64,000 nucleotides of DNA from Gammaproteobacteria bacterium 45_16_T64 (GCA_002162955.1 MABD01000018.1:62001-126000), one strand, 5' to 3'; shown: positions 10,201 to 18,259, counted from the first letter of the stretch. The notes: generated by a model from the sequence alone, not told the origin. Numbers and translations are program-made.

Positions 10201-10927
10201 TTGAACAATTAATTTCTTTGACCAACTCACTACTCGTCAAACCCTGTTCAGCAATAATAGCTTCAACACACTCTCTTAATTCATAGGGGGATATATATGA
10301 AGCATTGATTTCAGTAAATACGACGTCGACTGTAACCTGCTTTTCAGTACTACCATATTGATTGGTTGCGATTAGTGTATAAGTGGTGCTTTGCATCGGA
10401 TTAACAATAACTTCAAATAGCCCCCCAGTTAACCCTTCTGTGCTGCCGTTAAAGCTTATACTCTCAGCATCAAACACATCTGCGGTTAGCACTACAGGCT
10501 CCCCTGCCCTATCACTGTCTCGAGTAATACGAATGTCCGTTACTGTCGGTGCCGAAGGCCCCTCTATAACCTCTATCGTTAGCGCTTTAGAACGACTGCT
10601 TTGCTCTTCATTTATGATCGCTGTCGTCGTAAGAACATACTCCGTAGTAACGCTTGGTGTTACATCAACGGTACCAGTGATATCAACAATACCTATACTA
10701 GGCTCAATCGATACTACAATATCCGTTGCACCTTCTTTATAGGTCACATTCCAAGATAGGCTACTGCTGTCCCCCTCATCTATAACAGCTGGGTCAGCAC
10801 TTAGTTCAATGGCGGGGTCTGCTCCACAGCCACCGAGTACCAGTAACGATAAAAGTAAGAGTGCGGTATTGATCCCGCGAGTAACAATAGCAAAATGACA
10901 AAAGCGATCGAAGAAAAGCTGCCTCAT
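4205..10927 (-). CDS. giant leucine-rich-repeat lipoprotein (2240 aa)
   Basis: A signal peptide ends in a lipobox (LGGC, Cys34) with Gly at +2, which predicts an outer-membrane lipoprotein. Two Ig-like/beta-sandwich domains follow (about 36-110 and 125-203), each with a TTxYxL strand. A Cys-containing capping region then covers about 210-240. Almost everything from about 240 to 2215 is leucine-rich repeat, with cores such as LQVLDLSDNQV and LRELDLSGTNL. Repeats are roughly 20-24 residues, so about 85-95 copies by length. The C-terminus closes with a second cysteine pair (C2219, C2238). AGGGAG lies 7 bases before the ATG. LRR solenoids bind proteins or glycans, so surface adhesion or recognition is likely but inferred. 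The frame is intact, with no internal stop. Confidence 0.9.
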   Translation of the reverse strand: MRQLFFDRFCHFAIVTRGINTALLLLSLLVLGGCGADPAIELSADPAVIDEGDSSSLSWNVTYKEGATDIVVSIEPSIGIVDITGTVDVTPSVTTEYVLTTTAIINEEQSSRSKALTIEVIEGPSAPTVTDIRITRDSDRAGEPVVLTADVFDAESISFNGSTEGLTGGLFEVIVNPMQSTTYTLIATNQYGSTEKQVTVDVVFTEINASYISPYELRECVEAIIAEQGLTSSELVKEINCSRIDAFGVVEGLEQFNNLQVLDLSDNQVSGFSGWAGPLSNMRLEQLYLGNNNIESLLGIEYLPNLLNLDLSNNPLDRPEDIASIISNSYSLMHLNLQGIPMTGISLDFLPETLESLNLENTGLRSTEFLSSLQSLKELYLGSNAITNLVGSLLPIELEILDINDNFFSDLEGVNHLGGLVSLNVSNNPYIPVEQLTALLNQNENLLDLNVSHLPLQSLSALGLFFSNNPDESPGSFQLRTLKVDSTLISDFSMLVQHPSLEVLSLNDNSNVHFPDFSQLTNLAELSVANTGLGNMDMITPFLPNLTLLNVANNNVGENLDYCQFAELKTLNMDNVGLSDSSPFANYGCNSTLEVLSMADNDLEPFELTQLFESNQKLRELNLSGNQVVWLHWSEYQQTVEVLRLSNADLENISVRGFPKLRVLDLSDNVLLSDSSIDGALDLQLQELDISNTLLTSNSWSLYSLRRLDVSGAKVDFYNVAHKLYDMTKLEALAISGVDEYGYAGDISLLLNNVRYPERVTELHFDEGKVDSASDLRRFVNLRDLRLSNVDIISDSLYLDVQDSISVLDVSNVGLRQLSLPPFISSLHLAGNSSVEVLGLGGLQYLEVLDLSSVRSLEIFEIGEVVRNNYALRSLNLSGLAIEFAETVFEDVGANFALEYINLSDNHLFDLTLLSSLQHVKAINVNGNPIDDFAFIDTFHGLRELNVGNTISTNLPELIRFPELQRLNVENLQVDDPSSLINEIGQLEYLTALNVSGINIGSYDLSGWDVLALTELNLSNTNINDFYLPGIQSIRSLDLSGNPLEGIYLHFDNLEALYLNEIDDLESLGGNSFFYNLKILEVNHSAVSKFYINDVIRNSPHLHTLKIAGARDSDGEILLFSDLSWELGERVENIISLDVSGFYIDSSSDLNQYKSLREFVARNAVISDIQSLPTSIELIDLSNAYLQTELNFATLLSDKLSLSTLNLAGLDLRNVDLVGILGSWPIDLETLDVSDTGIDDSIFDYTEIFKGLISLKIAGNDWPAIPSGLLGDSLQVLDVSRNRISDVSGLPMSLRDVNLGDNPVSAFSMFSSHIRELSIGGTQIDDVSFLMDYHNLTKLDISRLSILDSDGLLNILAQLSQLEALNLSGVRLINEHSSYFEFDVPLANLKDINLSDTGVTEFDSRLYPNLETLDLSDNGLFYVTLSGPTLRYIDVSDTAISNMPLPNGQLKYLNVSRTQLHIDTVVSSIRSMNNLEGLGIGGLKRDDSSWVDELSNFLSEHSQIKYLDISDMGLFDIEFIDDLRSLEYLDVSNNFLRNSYHSSYPQQSNLVFLDFSGNVQLPWQYIESYLALNPRLERVGLNDINLENVDLFSILDFVVWSDIKELKLSRSGLSNWNTLNEDKYRKLETIEISGNELFDVPSWMLSESLRSVDISHNNIREVDFLSQYEGVNFERLDVGYNPLDGNLSLIPNLASLASIRELGVAAIVGNIGVLEWLDASLLTYLDMSFSGITDIDLNGYQNLRVLKLSENRLIDVNTWGKPVLKELDVSNNLIQGNYILDGSGFSSLRKLDISNNPRIVVPHHFTLSPSLISFRAAGVRFEDEYHFDHYWSGPNPAQNLRELDLSGTNLYKVESAAFRYLKELNLSNTVFAEPISWLDGIMLERLYLANTNLDNGFVSSSAILRELDISDNDNIDISTFNVNLETIEFLGLNNLSGSALADNLNHWLDMNQLNRSALRTLHLNGNSIASFEWLNGMDGLRSLHLRNNQIDSMDGLNDLPWLVDLDVYGNNIGEFSMLLGIEGLERLDFGNNPGGTQLLLQNVLSNNEGLTSLGVAGIDLQGFDFSSLYSGIRSLDISNTGVQDFTYNLNFLTTLNIAQNTLLGPLWLQGVRDLDISNTNLDDAQSLHDIGLVNLDISGNGSLSPEDISLIVDTNRNLTSVNVASIPAEHPSEFGMNVLEEGFLSQLNLSDTGILSLYDVWDFSDLNYLDLTGNPQLECADVAAVIRPGIRVIAPEHCVF

Positions 10928-11259
10928 AGAGACTCCCTAAAATGCTAAAAGAATTTATCCATATTTTTGATTGTGATACTAGAAACACGCTCAGCTTGAG
11001 CTTAAAGATCCAGTAGGGCTTGATACATTGAGGAGAATATTTATTGACCTATAAAAGACAGAGAGCTTATTCAATCCATTGGTCAAGCCACATTTCTATA
11101 TTAAGCTCATTAGCCTATTTTTCAACGGCATTTTTGTTACGTAAGATTGTAGGGCTTTATTTGTCCACTCAGTTCGTAAATCGGGCCTCAGAAGCTTGAG
11201 TAAATTCCCTGCCTTTCGTACCATCTCCCTATCAAAATAAGAACAGATCCGAGGGTATA
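10928..11259. promoter_or_regulatory. 332-bp divergent intergenic region
   Basis: This gene-free stretch separates the leftward LRR gene from the rightward lipoprotein gene and must hold both promoters. Good ribosome sites are visible at each edge: AGGGAG for the LRR gene, and GAGGG before the ATG at 11260. A short dyad (GCTCA-GCT-TGAGC) lies near 10990. I cannot assign -35/-10 boxes with confidence and see no RNA gene. Confidence 0.4.
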
Positions 11260-12192
11260 ATGGATAAATTCAAATTAAGTTGCCTGTGTGCGTCGTTATT
11301 TCTACTCAGCGGTTGCCCCACTGGAACAACATCCAACTCACAGTCAAGTGTCTTTAATGATGGATTAACCGCCAACATTCAAGCGAATATCCATGAAGAT
11401 GAAACCTCCGCTCGCGTAGCAGCATCCGTATTCCAAGACGGCGTTCGCGTTAACTTGGTCGCAGCCGATGTGTTTGAAGCTGCCACCGCCACCAAAGGGG
11501 TGTTATTGCAATCCATCAATGTACACACCGGCGATTATATTGGCACCTTACCCATCGATGACACCAGCTTGCCGGTAACCGTAACCATTCAACATGAGCC
11601 CATTGATGCTCGAAATGACCGGTGGTACCCCGTTGACATTCTACTCGTTGACCCAGGTCCTGGGGAATTGGTTGGACGATTTGCCACCGTATCTTTCCCG
11701 CCGGAAATAAATATACAGAGCCCAGCAAATAATACCATTTACATGGATCGTAACGATGCCATCGATATTAGCTGGCTCGATGCCGGTGAAGGTGACACCA
11801 TTCGAGCTTCTGCGCGTGTCGTCTGTAGTAACTCAAATGCAGAACTTGCCTACGGGGTATCTTATGAGCTTGGTGATGATGCCGATGGTATGACCTCACT
11901 ACAACTCAATAAATTCGTATATAACGACACCCTTACCGCCGTAGTGTTGGGTTTTGTTGATCAAATCAGTCGAATATTTTTAGCCGCGACAGTACAGGTG
12001 CTGACATTCGGACTGATCGACGCTGAAGAGCTTGCCAATACCACTATTGATATAGAAACAGCAAACTGTGATATCGACCTGACATTAATAAGAGAAAGAG
12101 AAGGCTCACTGGATGATGAGTTCGACGGCGGCCAAGCCTTTGGTAGCCGAAGCGCTTCTGTCACCATTTTGTATCGCCCTTCTGGCATCTAA
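11260..12192 (+). CDS. lipoprotein of unknown function
   Basis: The protein has 310 residues. A signal peptide ends in LLSGC, with Cys19 as the predicted lipidation site. The rest looks like beta-rich secreted domains: an N-terminal part resembling a simple beta-sandwich (about 25-140) and a second part beginning near EINIQSPANNTIY, a phrase style common at Ig-like domain starts. A conserved-looking Cys pair lies in the second half. I do not recognise a family. Only 15 bases separate it from the outer-membrane barrel gene downstream, so the two are probably one operon and may act together in the outer membrane. Confidence 0.7.
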   Translation: MDKFKLSCLCASLFLLSGCPTGTTSNSQSSVFNDGLTANIQANIHEDETSARVAASVFQDGVRVNLVAADVFEAATATKGVLLQSINVHTGDYIGTLPIDDTSLPVTVTIQHEPIDARNDRWYPVDILLVDPGPGELVGRFATVSFPPEINIQSPANNTIYMDRNDAIDISWLDAGEGDTIRASARVVCSNSNAELAYGVSYELGDDADGMTSLQLNKFVYNDTLTAVVLGFVDQISRIFLAATVQVLTFGLIDAEELANTTIDIETANCDIDLTLIREREGSLDDEFDGGQAFGSRSASVTILYRPSGI

Positions 12193-12207
12193 TAATAGAG
12201 AAACATT

Positions 12208-12822
12208 ATGAAATTCTTACCACCGCTCATACGACCACTCATGCTGTTACTTTCGGCTCTATGCATATCAACAACCGCCCATGCCCTAGAATTCTATGGC
12301 CAAGGGTCACTGGCTATTAGCCAGCCTGACTCTGACGGCGATGTAGATTTAACTCTCACCACGTCACCTCGACTGCTAGCAGGCATCTCACTAACCCCCA
12401 ACTTTTCTGTAGAAGCAGGTTACTATTATTTATATACAGAACAAGACGAAGAAGAAAGTGATACCACAGGTCAATTTAACGTTAGCATCACCAGCAGTGA
12501 TTTTCTTTTAGGGGGCAAGGGCCAAGTCAATTTGAATCGACTTATATCACTATATGTCAGGGGCGGAGCACTATTCTGGAATACTGAGTTAGAGTTAGAA
12601 GAAGAGTTCTTTGGTATTGTCGATGGCGGCAAGATATCTAAAAAGGACGATGGTATAGGTTACTACCTCTCAGGTGGAATCGTACTCCATTTTACCAAAC
12701 GCCTATATATGGATGCCTATCTAGCCACCCACCAACGTACCGGTGTGTTCGAAGAGGACTCTGAGCGGCCCATTGATGTGACTGAAACATTAGGTGGCGT
12801 CGGTATCGGCTTCAAATTCTAA
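12208..12822 (+). CDS. outer-membrane beta-barrel protein (OmpA/OmpW-like)
   Basis: The 204-residue precursor has a cleavable signal peptide (cut near AHA-LEFYG). Alternating aromatic and hydrophobic strands follow, including GYYYLYTE, LYVRGGALFW and YLSGGIVLHF. It ends GVGIGFKF, with the terminal phenylalanine expected for BamA-dependent insertion. An acidic stretch in the middle (TELELEEEFFG) is a likely extracellular loop. The size fits an eight-stranded barrel of the OmpA/OmpW-like class. The ligand is unknown. It is probably co-transcribed with the preceding lipoprotein. Confidence 0.8.
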   Translation: MKFLPPLIRPLMLLLSALCISTTAHALEFYGQGSLAISQPDSDGDVDLTLTTSPRLLAGISLTPNFSVEAGYYYLYTEQDEEESDTTGQFNVSITSSDFLLGGKGQVNLNRLISLYVRGGALFWNTELELEEEFFGIVDGGKISKKDDGIGYYLSGGIVLHFTKRLYMDAYLATHQRTGVFEEDSERPIDVTETLGGVGIGFKF

Positions 12823-12845
12823 TACAAGCTCCGAGAGCACTATCC

Positions 12846-12886
12846 CCTCAGGTTTGCTACAATTGGCTTTTTCGTCAAACCTGAGG
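12846..12886 (+). promoter_or_regulatory. hairpin covering the ribosome-binding site of the pseudouridine synthase
   Basis: A perfect 11-bp inverted repeat pairs CCTCAGGTTTG at 12846-12856 with CAAACCTGAGG at 12876-12886, with a 19-base loop. The 3' arm contains the GAGG core of the Shine-Dalgarno sequence (12882-12887) that serves the TTG start at 12895. Pairing would block ribosome access. No U-tract follows, which argues against a simple terminator for the upstream barrel gene. Confidence 0.6.
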
Positions 12887-12894
12887 ATAACGTC

Positions 12895-13590
12895 TTGCGT
12901 TCTTTTAGTCTTGTCACAGACAACGACAACTTTCTTGTCATTAATAAATCAGCTGGTGTTAACTTCCATACAGAAAATAATGAACCTGGGCTATTTGAGC
13001 AGGTTAAAGCTGAGCTAGGTTACTCTGATCTGTACCCAGTGCATCGCTTAGACAAAATCACCTCCGGCCTTCTGCTTATCGCAAAAAACAAAGATACCGC
13101 CGCTAAGTTCTCTACGCTATTTGAAGAACGACAAGTTCAGAAATTCTACCTCGCGATTTCAGACAAAAAACCAAAGAAGAAACAAGGCTTAATCAAGGGC
13201 GATATGGAAAAATCGCGCCGTGGTGGTTGGAAATTCGCATCCAGTCTAGAGAACCCCGCAATCACACAGTTCTTTAGCCACTCGATAAAGCCGGGATTCC
13301 GACTTTATCTTATCAAGCCGCACACAGGAAAGACCCATCAGATTCGAGTGGCGCTCAAGTGTATTAAAGCGCCCATTATTGGCGATCCACTATACGCCGA
13401 CGCTTGGCAAGCAGTAAAGTCGGACCGCTGTTACCTGCATGCTTATTCCATTGCCTTCACCCTTAATGATGAACATTTTTCTTTTATTGTGCCGCCTACT
13501 GAAGGCGAGTTATTTCAGGAAGAAAGCACCCAAAGTGTCATTACAGAAATGTACTCCGACCCTGCCACACTAGCGTGGCCCAAGCTTTGA
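12895..13590 (+). CDS. RluA-family RNA pseudouridine synthase
   Basis: The 231-residue protein carries the catalytic block HRLDKITSGLLL (the Asp is the nucleophile) and the downstream KTHQIRVALK segment that closes the RluA fold. There is no S4 domain; the sequence starts directly with the catalytic domain, like short RluA relatives. It isomerises uridine in rRNA or tRNA; the target is not predictable. The start is TTG 12895, supported by TGAGGA seven bases upstream that lies inside a hairpin. The 3' end overlaps the convergent hydroxylase gene by 21 bases. Confidence 0.88.
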   Translation: MRSFSLVTDNDNFLVINKSAGVNFHTENNEPGLFEQVKAELGYSDLYPVHRLDKITSGLLLIAKNKDTAAKFSTLFEERQVQKFYLAISDKKPKKKQGLIKGDMEKSRRGGWKFASSLENPAITQFFSHSIKPGFRLYLIKPHTGKTHQIRVALKCIKAPIIGDPLYADAWQAVKSDRCYLHAYSIAFTLNDEHFSFIVPPTEGELFQEESTQSVITEMYSDPATLAWPKL

Positions 13591-14475
13591 CGGTGGCTCC
13601 CACCCTGGAGGCCGAAAGATAAATCCGAGTATCTGACCAACACCTTTGGCGCGCCGAAAATCCCGAAACAATTTAGTAAACTCGTAGAACTGAACGGTTA
13701 TCGGGTTTTTCGATGTCATGGGTGTAGTCAACCCGTAAGTTGGAACCTCTTCTTCTTTCGCAAAGGTGCCAAACAAGCGATCCCACACAATCAAAATACC
13801 ACCGTAGTTTCTATCAATATACTTCTTATCCGAGCCGTGGTGTACTCGATGATGAGACGGCGTATTAAAGATCCACTCCAATGGTCCTAACTTACCAACC
13901 ATTTCATTGTGTATCCAAAATTGATAGGCCTGTATGAGTATCTCCGCCGCAAAGATAAGTATCGGATGAAACCCTAACAGCAATAACGGAACGTGGAAAA
14001 TTGCCGAGACAATGGGATCAAACAAACTAAATCTGAATGCGGTCGCCGTATTCATTACACCAGAACTATGATGCACTGAGTGGGCCAACCAAAACAGCCG
14101 AACCTTGTGCAGACAAAAATGTTCTATGTAATACACAAAATCAGCCATCAATAACACCAATAGGAAGCTCATATTATTCAGTGGCATCTTCCATGGAATC
14201 AGATCATAAATAACAAAATAGCTATATACCGCCAAACCAAAGACCAACACTTCCGTCAGATAAAACGGTATTTGTGTCACCATGCTAGAAAGCGTCTCTA
14301 GCAAACGACCACGGGTGAAGCGACGATTCACCGCATCATCAAGTAGCTCTATTGCCAAAAACAATCCTGCAAATACCAGTGTCCAATCATAAATATCAAT
14401 AGACATCACTTCGAAATGCTCGGTAAATGACCCCGTAGTGAGCGGTGTAATGATATATTGTATTAATTCATCCAT
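13570..14475 (-). CDS. sterol desaturase / fatty-acid hydroxylase family membrane protein
   Basis: This is a 301-residue integral membrane di-iron enzyme. The histidine clusters are complete: H119-x3-H123 (EHFCLH), H132-x2-HH136 (HSVHH) and H208-H209-x2-HH213 (HHRVHH). Four or so hydrophobic segments surround them. The family hydroxylates or desaturates sterols, fatty acids or other lipids using O2. It is the last of four leftward genes after a Rieske oxygenase, a di-heme lipoprotein and an effector-binding protein, with only 14 bases to the gene before it. Substrate is unknown; the company of another oxygenase suggests a lipid or steroid-like compound (inference). Confidence 0.88.
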   Translation of the reverse strand: MDELIQYIITPLTTGSFTEHFEVMSIDIYDWTLVFAGLFLAIELLDDAVNRRFTRGRLLETLSSMVTQIPFYLTEVLVFGLAVYSYFVIYDLIPWKMPLNNMSFLLVLLMADFVYYIEHFCLHKVRLFWLAHSVHHSSGVMNTATAFRFSLFDPIVSAIFHVPLLLLGFHPILIFAAEILIQAYQFWIHNEMVGKLGPLEWIFNTPSHHRVHHGSDKKYIDRNYGGILIVWDRLFGTFAKEEEVPTYGLTTPMTSKNPITVQFYEFTKLFRDFRRAKGVGQILGFIFRPPGWEPPSKLGPR

Positions 14476-14489
14476 AACAACCTCCTCTG

Positions 14490-15149
14490 CTATTGTTGAG
14501 CAATGCGTACATAAGCGGTTTGATTAATGATGGAAAACTCCTGCCCCAAATCATACACCTCGTAATCATGCTGATAGGCTAGAGGGAATTCAGTGCTCAC
14601 AGGTTTCTGCCATTCATCCAGCACTGAATCGCGCTGCAGGTACTTTCCTCCCGGTATTGTAACCACTGAAAATCCCTGTACTTGCTGTACAATTCGATGG
14701 TCCACGGAATAACCAATCAGTAGGTCTACCGTGTTTTTCCCAGAATCATATTCAGTAAACCCTACATACACTTTACGGCGATTCTTGATACCTTGAATGA
14801 GTGATACGTTGTCGGCATTATAAAACGCTCGCCATACCTGGTGAATTTGCGCGCGTACATCACCAGATAGGTTAATCACAAAAGGGATGCCCATCAGTGT
14901 TTTCTCAGAGCGATGCAATACTTCCACACCCTCTGTATCCAACCTGTCGACAACGGGTAAAACCTCAGCTGTGACTTCGCTGTTTTTCGCTGGTGCGACT
15001 GAAAATGCCTCCATAGATTCGAAAGACGCCTCCCCTGCATCTTTCGGCCAGTACGCTCTAATAAGGGACATCATAAAGATAAACATTATCAACACAGAGA
15101 TAATGTACACGCCTCGTAAAAAGGCATTATGTGCAGGCAATGAACTCAT
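14490..15149 (-). CDS. membrane-anchored GyrI-like effector-binding protein
   Basis: The 219-residue protein has one N-terminal transmembrane segment (about 10-32) and a linker. The C-terminal domain resembles the AraC/GyrI-type effector-binding fold: VYVGFTEY, VDLLIGYSV, then VTIPGGKYLQ and a final YEVYDLG. In regulators this fold binds small amphipathic molecules; here it has no DNA-binding domain and faces the periplasm if the helix is an anchor. It may bind or present the substrate of the neighbouring oxygenases (inference). It lies 59 bases after the di-heme lipoprotein gene and 14 before the hydroxylase. Confidence 0.65.
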   Translation of the reverse strand: MSSLPAHNAFLRGVYIISVLIMFIFMMSLIRAYWPKDAGEASFESMEAFSVAPAKNSEVTAEVLPVVDRLDTEGVEVLHRSEKTLMGIPFVINLSGDVRAQIHQVWRAFYNADNVSLIQGIKNRRKVYVGFTEYDSGKNTVDLLIGYSVDHRIVQQVQGFSVVTIPGGKYLQRDSVLDEWQKPVSTEFPLAYQHDYEVYDLGQEFSIINQTAYVRIAQQ

Positions 15150-15208
15150 GAGAGGCTCCTATAATACGCCGTTAAACCATAGAGTGATATTTCAAACATA
15201 ACCAACGA

Positions 15209-18200
15209 TTACTCATCACCATTAAGAATACCGTTCAAATCAAAATCCAGTGCCATTTTCCGTCCCGAACCCGGTACTAAGCAGGTAAACGTCAATGCAT
15301 TACCAGCGCCTTGTGCCAGCACCCTTAGCTCTGCCGGTGTCGTATTCGGTAATGATGTAGTGTCAGGCATATACATGTTTGTTCTAGCATTCAGTAAATA
15401 TCGGCGATGGGATTGATTGACAACGCCTTGAGCCACTAAATCGCACTCGAACACATCTCCCCCTATGATTTTAGACGTAAATGCTGTCATTGCCCTCTCC
15501 TCCAACAAATTGAGTCGTTGCCTACGATCCTCACTAAACTCACCTGAAAGTGTCACCTGCTGGCCAACAACAGGGGCCAAATCACTGTCAAACTCCATCA
15601 TAAAATCAACTAGACCTTGCCTAACAGTCTCATTGGGAATGCCGATACTGCCGACGTTAAATTCACAACCATGAACAGGCTCAAGATCACCATCACAGGG
15701 TGTCTCTCCGTTATCAAACACACCCCCTCGTAGAAAATTCAGCAAGCTGTCAGTCGCACCATCATGCAAAAAACCAAAACCCCGAATTTGATCGCCTTGA
15801 TTCTGCTTAGTATGCGAAGGCAAGAATCCGGCGCGATCAGGTAAACCAAACATACCAACACGGGTATACAAATTCCGCAGTTGAGGTACTTTTAAAATTT
15901 GTATCTCACCACCATGGGCAACTTCACCCCGCGACCCATAAAAACCCTTCGCTGGGTCTACACCGTGACACCCCTCGCAATTCACACCATCAACGTCGGC
16001 ACCATTATCCAAACTGTCTTCTTCCAGACCGTCGGAACGACGATCACCGAAAAAGAAGTCTCGGCCAATGCTGGCAGACTCTGAGAGTCCATTATCCAAT
16101 GCTCGAATAGGATTCGGTGGCATTTGAATACCCAACGAAAAGTCTGCAAACTTATCCATATCTTTTTCCAACTGAATAACTGCCTCAGACTTATTAGGAG
16201 CATTAACATTGTCAGGCAATTCGATATCCAGCCCCAGCAACCCTTCGAATGCAACGATAAAGTTCTTAAAGGATATTTTCTCGTTAAGCGTTTGATCTAC
16301 ATCATTACCAAAGTAACCAAGCGACCGGTCTCCCCGCCAATGCATATGACCGTGTGTACTCATTCCCCGCAGCGTTTGAGTGAACATAGGCCCTTTCATC
16401 GAAGCAATGGTACGGCGCTCGCCGTCGCCATTAACAATATTCAGTAGTTGGCAGCTGTCATCATCAGGTCCAACAAAATCACACCCTAACGCCGAGAACG
16501 CAAATGTCGGGAAGGGTTGAGGGTTCACGCCATTAGACGCATCCGGATTGCCTAAATTCCAACTAAGATGGTCGGTATCAGAAAAGATATGACAACTGGC
16601 ACACGACGCCTCCCCATTGGATGACGATCGTTGCGCGTCATACAGAATTGAGCGTCCTTCTCGAACATAGGCTGGCTCTGGGTTTCGTAAAGCCACACGA
16701 GAAATTTCACGCCGCCTTTCTAGATCCACAAGCACTATGCTGTTATCAAATCGCGTGTGCACAATCAGTTGATTTCTCTGCTCGTTGAGCAATACACCGA
16801 CAGGCCCCCCCCTCACCTGGATATGATTTTGTGCACTCTCGATGGGGTCGAATTCCTCCCCCGCACTATCCCACTGCGAATCATCTTCAAGGTTTTGTAC
16901 TGAATACACCGCCACTTTTTCCGAGCCCATTGCCGCCACATATAGCCGTTCACCAGAGTCATCCACAGCGATACCGGTAGGATTCGCGACGGAGTGCTTT
17001 TTGATGCCAGCGTTTCCTTTTAGATCATCATAGTTAATATGTCGATTGAGATGACGGGGACGAACACTGGCATCAGTAGGGTCGATAACCGTAACCCTCG
17101 ACCGTGCGATATCGCCCTGTACAGTGGACTTACCTACAGCACCAGGCCCTTCAAAACGCGTGCGGTTATTTGCCTCCGTATTTGACACATAAAAATTTCC
17201 ATTAACGGGATTCACCGCCATATTAAATAGCGTTGTTCCTACACCGGAAAAGACATGTTCCTGCTCCAACGTGTTGGCGTTTATGGCAAACACATCATTA
17301 TCAGGCAGGGTGAATCGAATACCGTTGCTAAAATTTCTACCGGCACTATCTCTCCACTCTCCAGAGGCTTTATCAAACCCAACAATCATCGACGTCCAAG
17401 GTTGCGGGACACCGTCTTTATTAACACCTGGGGCCGCTCGCCCTCCAGGAAGCTCACCATTACTCCTTCCCTTTGGCATCTGAACACCATCAAGCACTCG
17501 ACAAGGTTCACGGCCTAGGTCGTCATCAGTAAACCCATGACACATAACTGATTCATGTATTACGCTGGTTTGATTACCGGAATTCAGCACAGAAACATAG
17601 ACCCGATCTTCATTAGGGGTCACTGCCAATGCCCTCGGTGTATCGCCAAACAGTTCAATAATTTGTAGAGGGGTTCCACCCACCCCCTCGCCCAGCGCAG
17701 CACTATCGAAGATCCAGATATCAGCCCGAGATACCCCAGGTTCATGTAATTGCGGATTACCCGCTCCCTCAACCTGCGCAATTGATGGGTCAACTCTATG
17801 CTGGCCACGGTGAGCAGTAGTAATAAAAGCCTTACCTTTAGCGAAAACGATATCCCTAGGTTCGTCCCCTACCAATAAGGTTTCCCTTACATGGGGAACG
17901 CTCTTATCGAGTGCGACAATGCTAATTGAGTCCGATATATGATTAACCACCCAGGCCTCACCATTATCACTGATAGCAACGGCAACGGGGTCAATACCCA
18001 CAGGCACTGATGATACAAATTCAAGTAACCCATTATCGTTGTACTCGAAAATATCCAATGAATGGTTAGGCGTATTCGTCACAAAGACTTGCTTACCATT
18101 AGCGCTCTTCGCCAATGGACGAACGGCGGATGATTCGAAATTCACATAATGTCCCGGTTCCTGCTCACCAGGCACTGGCGGCTCGCTTCCCCCCTTAGAA

Positions 18201-18259
18201 CACCCCGCCAATAGGTGAGGCAAAAAGAAAAATACAGTTAACAGAGTAATTTTAGGCAT
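15209..18259 (-). CDS. beta-propeller / di-heme cytochrome c lipoprotein (1016 aa)
   Basis: The lipobox LLAGC has Cys20. Residues about 40-530 are YVTN/YncE-like propeller repeats (for example KQVFVTNTPNHSLDIFEY and GERLYVAAMGSEKVAVYSV). The C-terminal half carries two heme c sites, CASCH (553-557) and CEGCH (761-765), in the layout of di-heme cytochrome c peroxidase/MauG relatives. A short EF-hand-like end (DFDLNGILNGDE) closes the protein. It probably sits in the periplasm on a membrane and passes electrons to or from a substrate bound by the propeller. It lies between the Rieske oxygenase and the effector-binding gene in the same direction. Its reaction is not known. Confidence 0.82.
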   Translation of the reverse strand: MPKITLLTVFFFLPHLLAGCSKGGSEPPVPGEQEPGHYVNFESSAVRPLAKSANGKQVFVTNTPNHSLDIFEYNDNGLLEFVSSVPVGIDPVAVAISDNGEAWVVNHISDSISIVALDKSVPHVRETLLVGDEPRDIVFAKGKAFITTAHRGQHRVDPSIAQVEGAGNPQLHEPGVSRADIWIFDSAALGEGVGGTPLQIIELFGDTPRALAVTPNEDRVYVSVLNSGNQTSVIHESVMCHGFTDDDLGREPCRVLDGVQMPKGRSNGELPGGRAAPGVNKDGVPQPWTSMIVGFDKASGEWRDSAGRNFSNGIRFTLPDNDVFAINANTLEQEHVFSGVGTTLFNMAVNPVNGNFYVSNTEANNRTRFEGPGAVGKSTVQGDIARSRVTVIDPTDASVRPRHLNRHINYDDLKGNAGIKKHSVANPTGIAVDDSGERLYVAAMGSEKVAVYSVQNLEDDSQWDSAGEEFDPIESAQNHIQVRGGPVGVLLNEQRNQLIVHTRFDNSIVLVDLERRREISRVALRNPEPAYVREGRSILYDAQRSSSNGEASCASCHIFSDTDHLSWNLGNPDASNGVNPQPFPTFAFSALGCDFVGPDDDSCQLLNIVNGDGERRTIASMKGPMFTQTLRGMSTHGHMHWRGDRSLGYFGNDVDQTLNEKISFKNFIVAFEGLLGLDIELPDNVNAPNKSEAVIQLEKDMDKFADFSLGIQMPPNPIRALDNGLSESASIGRDFFFGDRRSDGLEEDSLDNGADVDGVNCEGCHGVDPAKGFYGSRGEVAHGGEIQILKVPQLRNLYTRVGMFGLPDRAGFLPSHTKQNQGDQIRGFGFLHDGATDSLLNFLRGGVFDNGETPCDGDLEPVHGCEFNVGSIGIPNETVRQGLVDFMMEFDSDLAPVVGQQVTLSGEFSEDRRQRLNLLEERAMTAFTSKIIGGDVFECDLVAQGVVNQSHRRYLLNARTNMYMPDTTSLPNTTPAELRVLAQGAGNALTFTCLVPGSGRKMALDFDLNGILNGDE

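Noticed and set aside
4205-10927. repetitive DNA suggesting a CRISPR or tandem satellite
   Set aside because: The repetition is at the protein level (LRR codons) and varies in sequence and length; there are no regular spacers.
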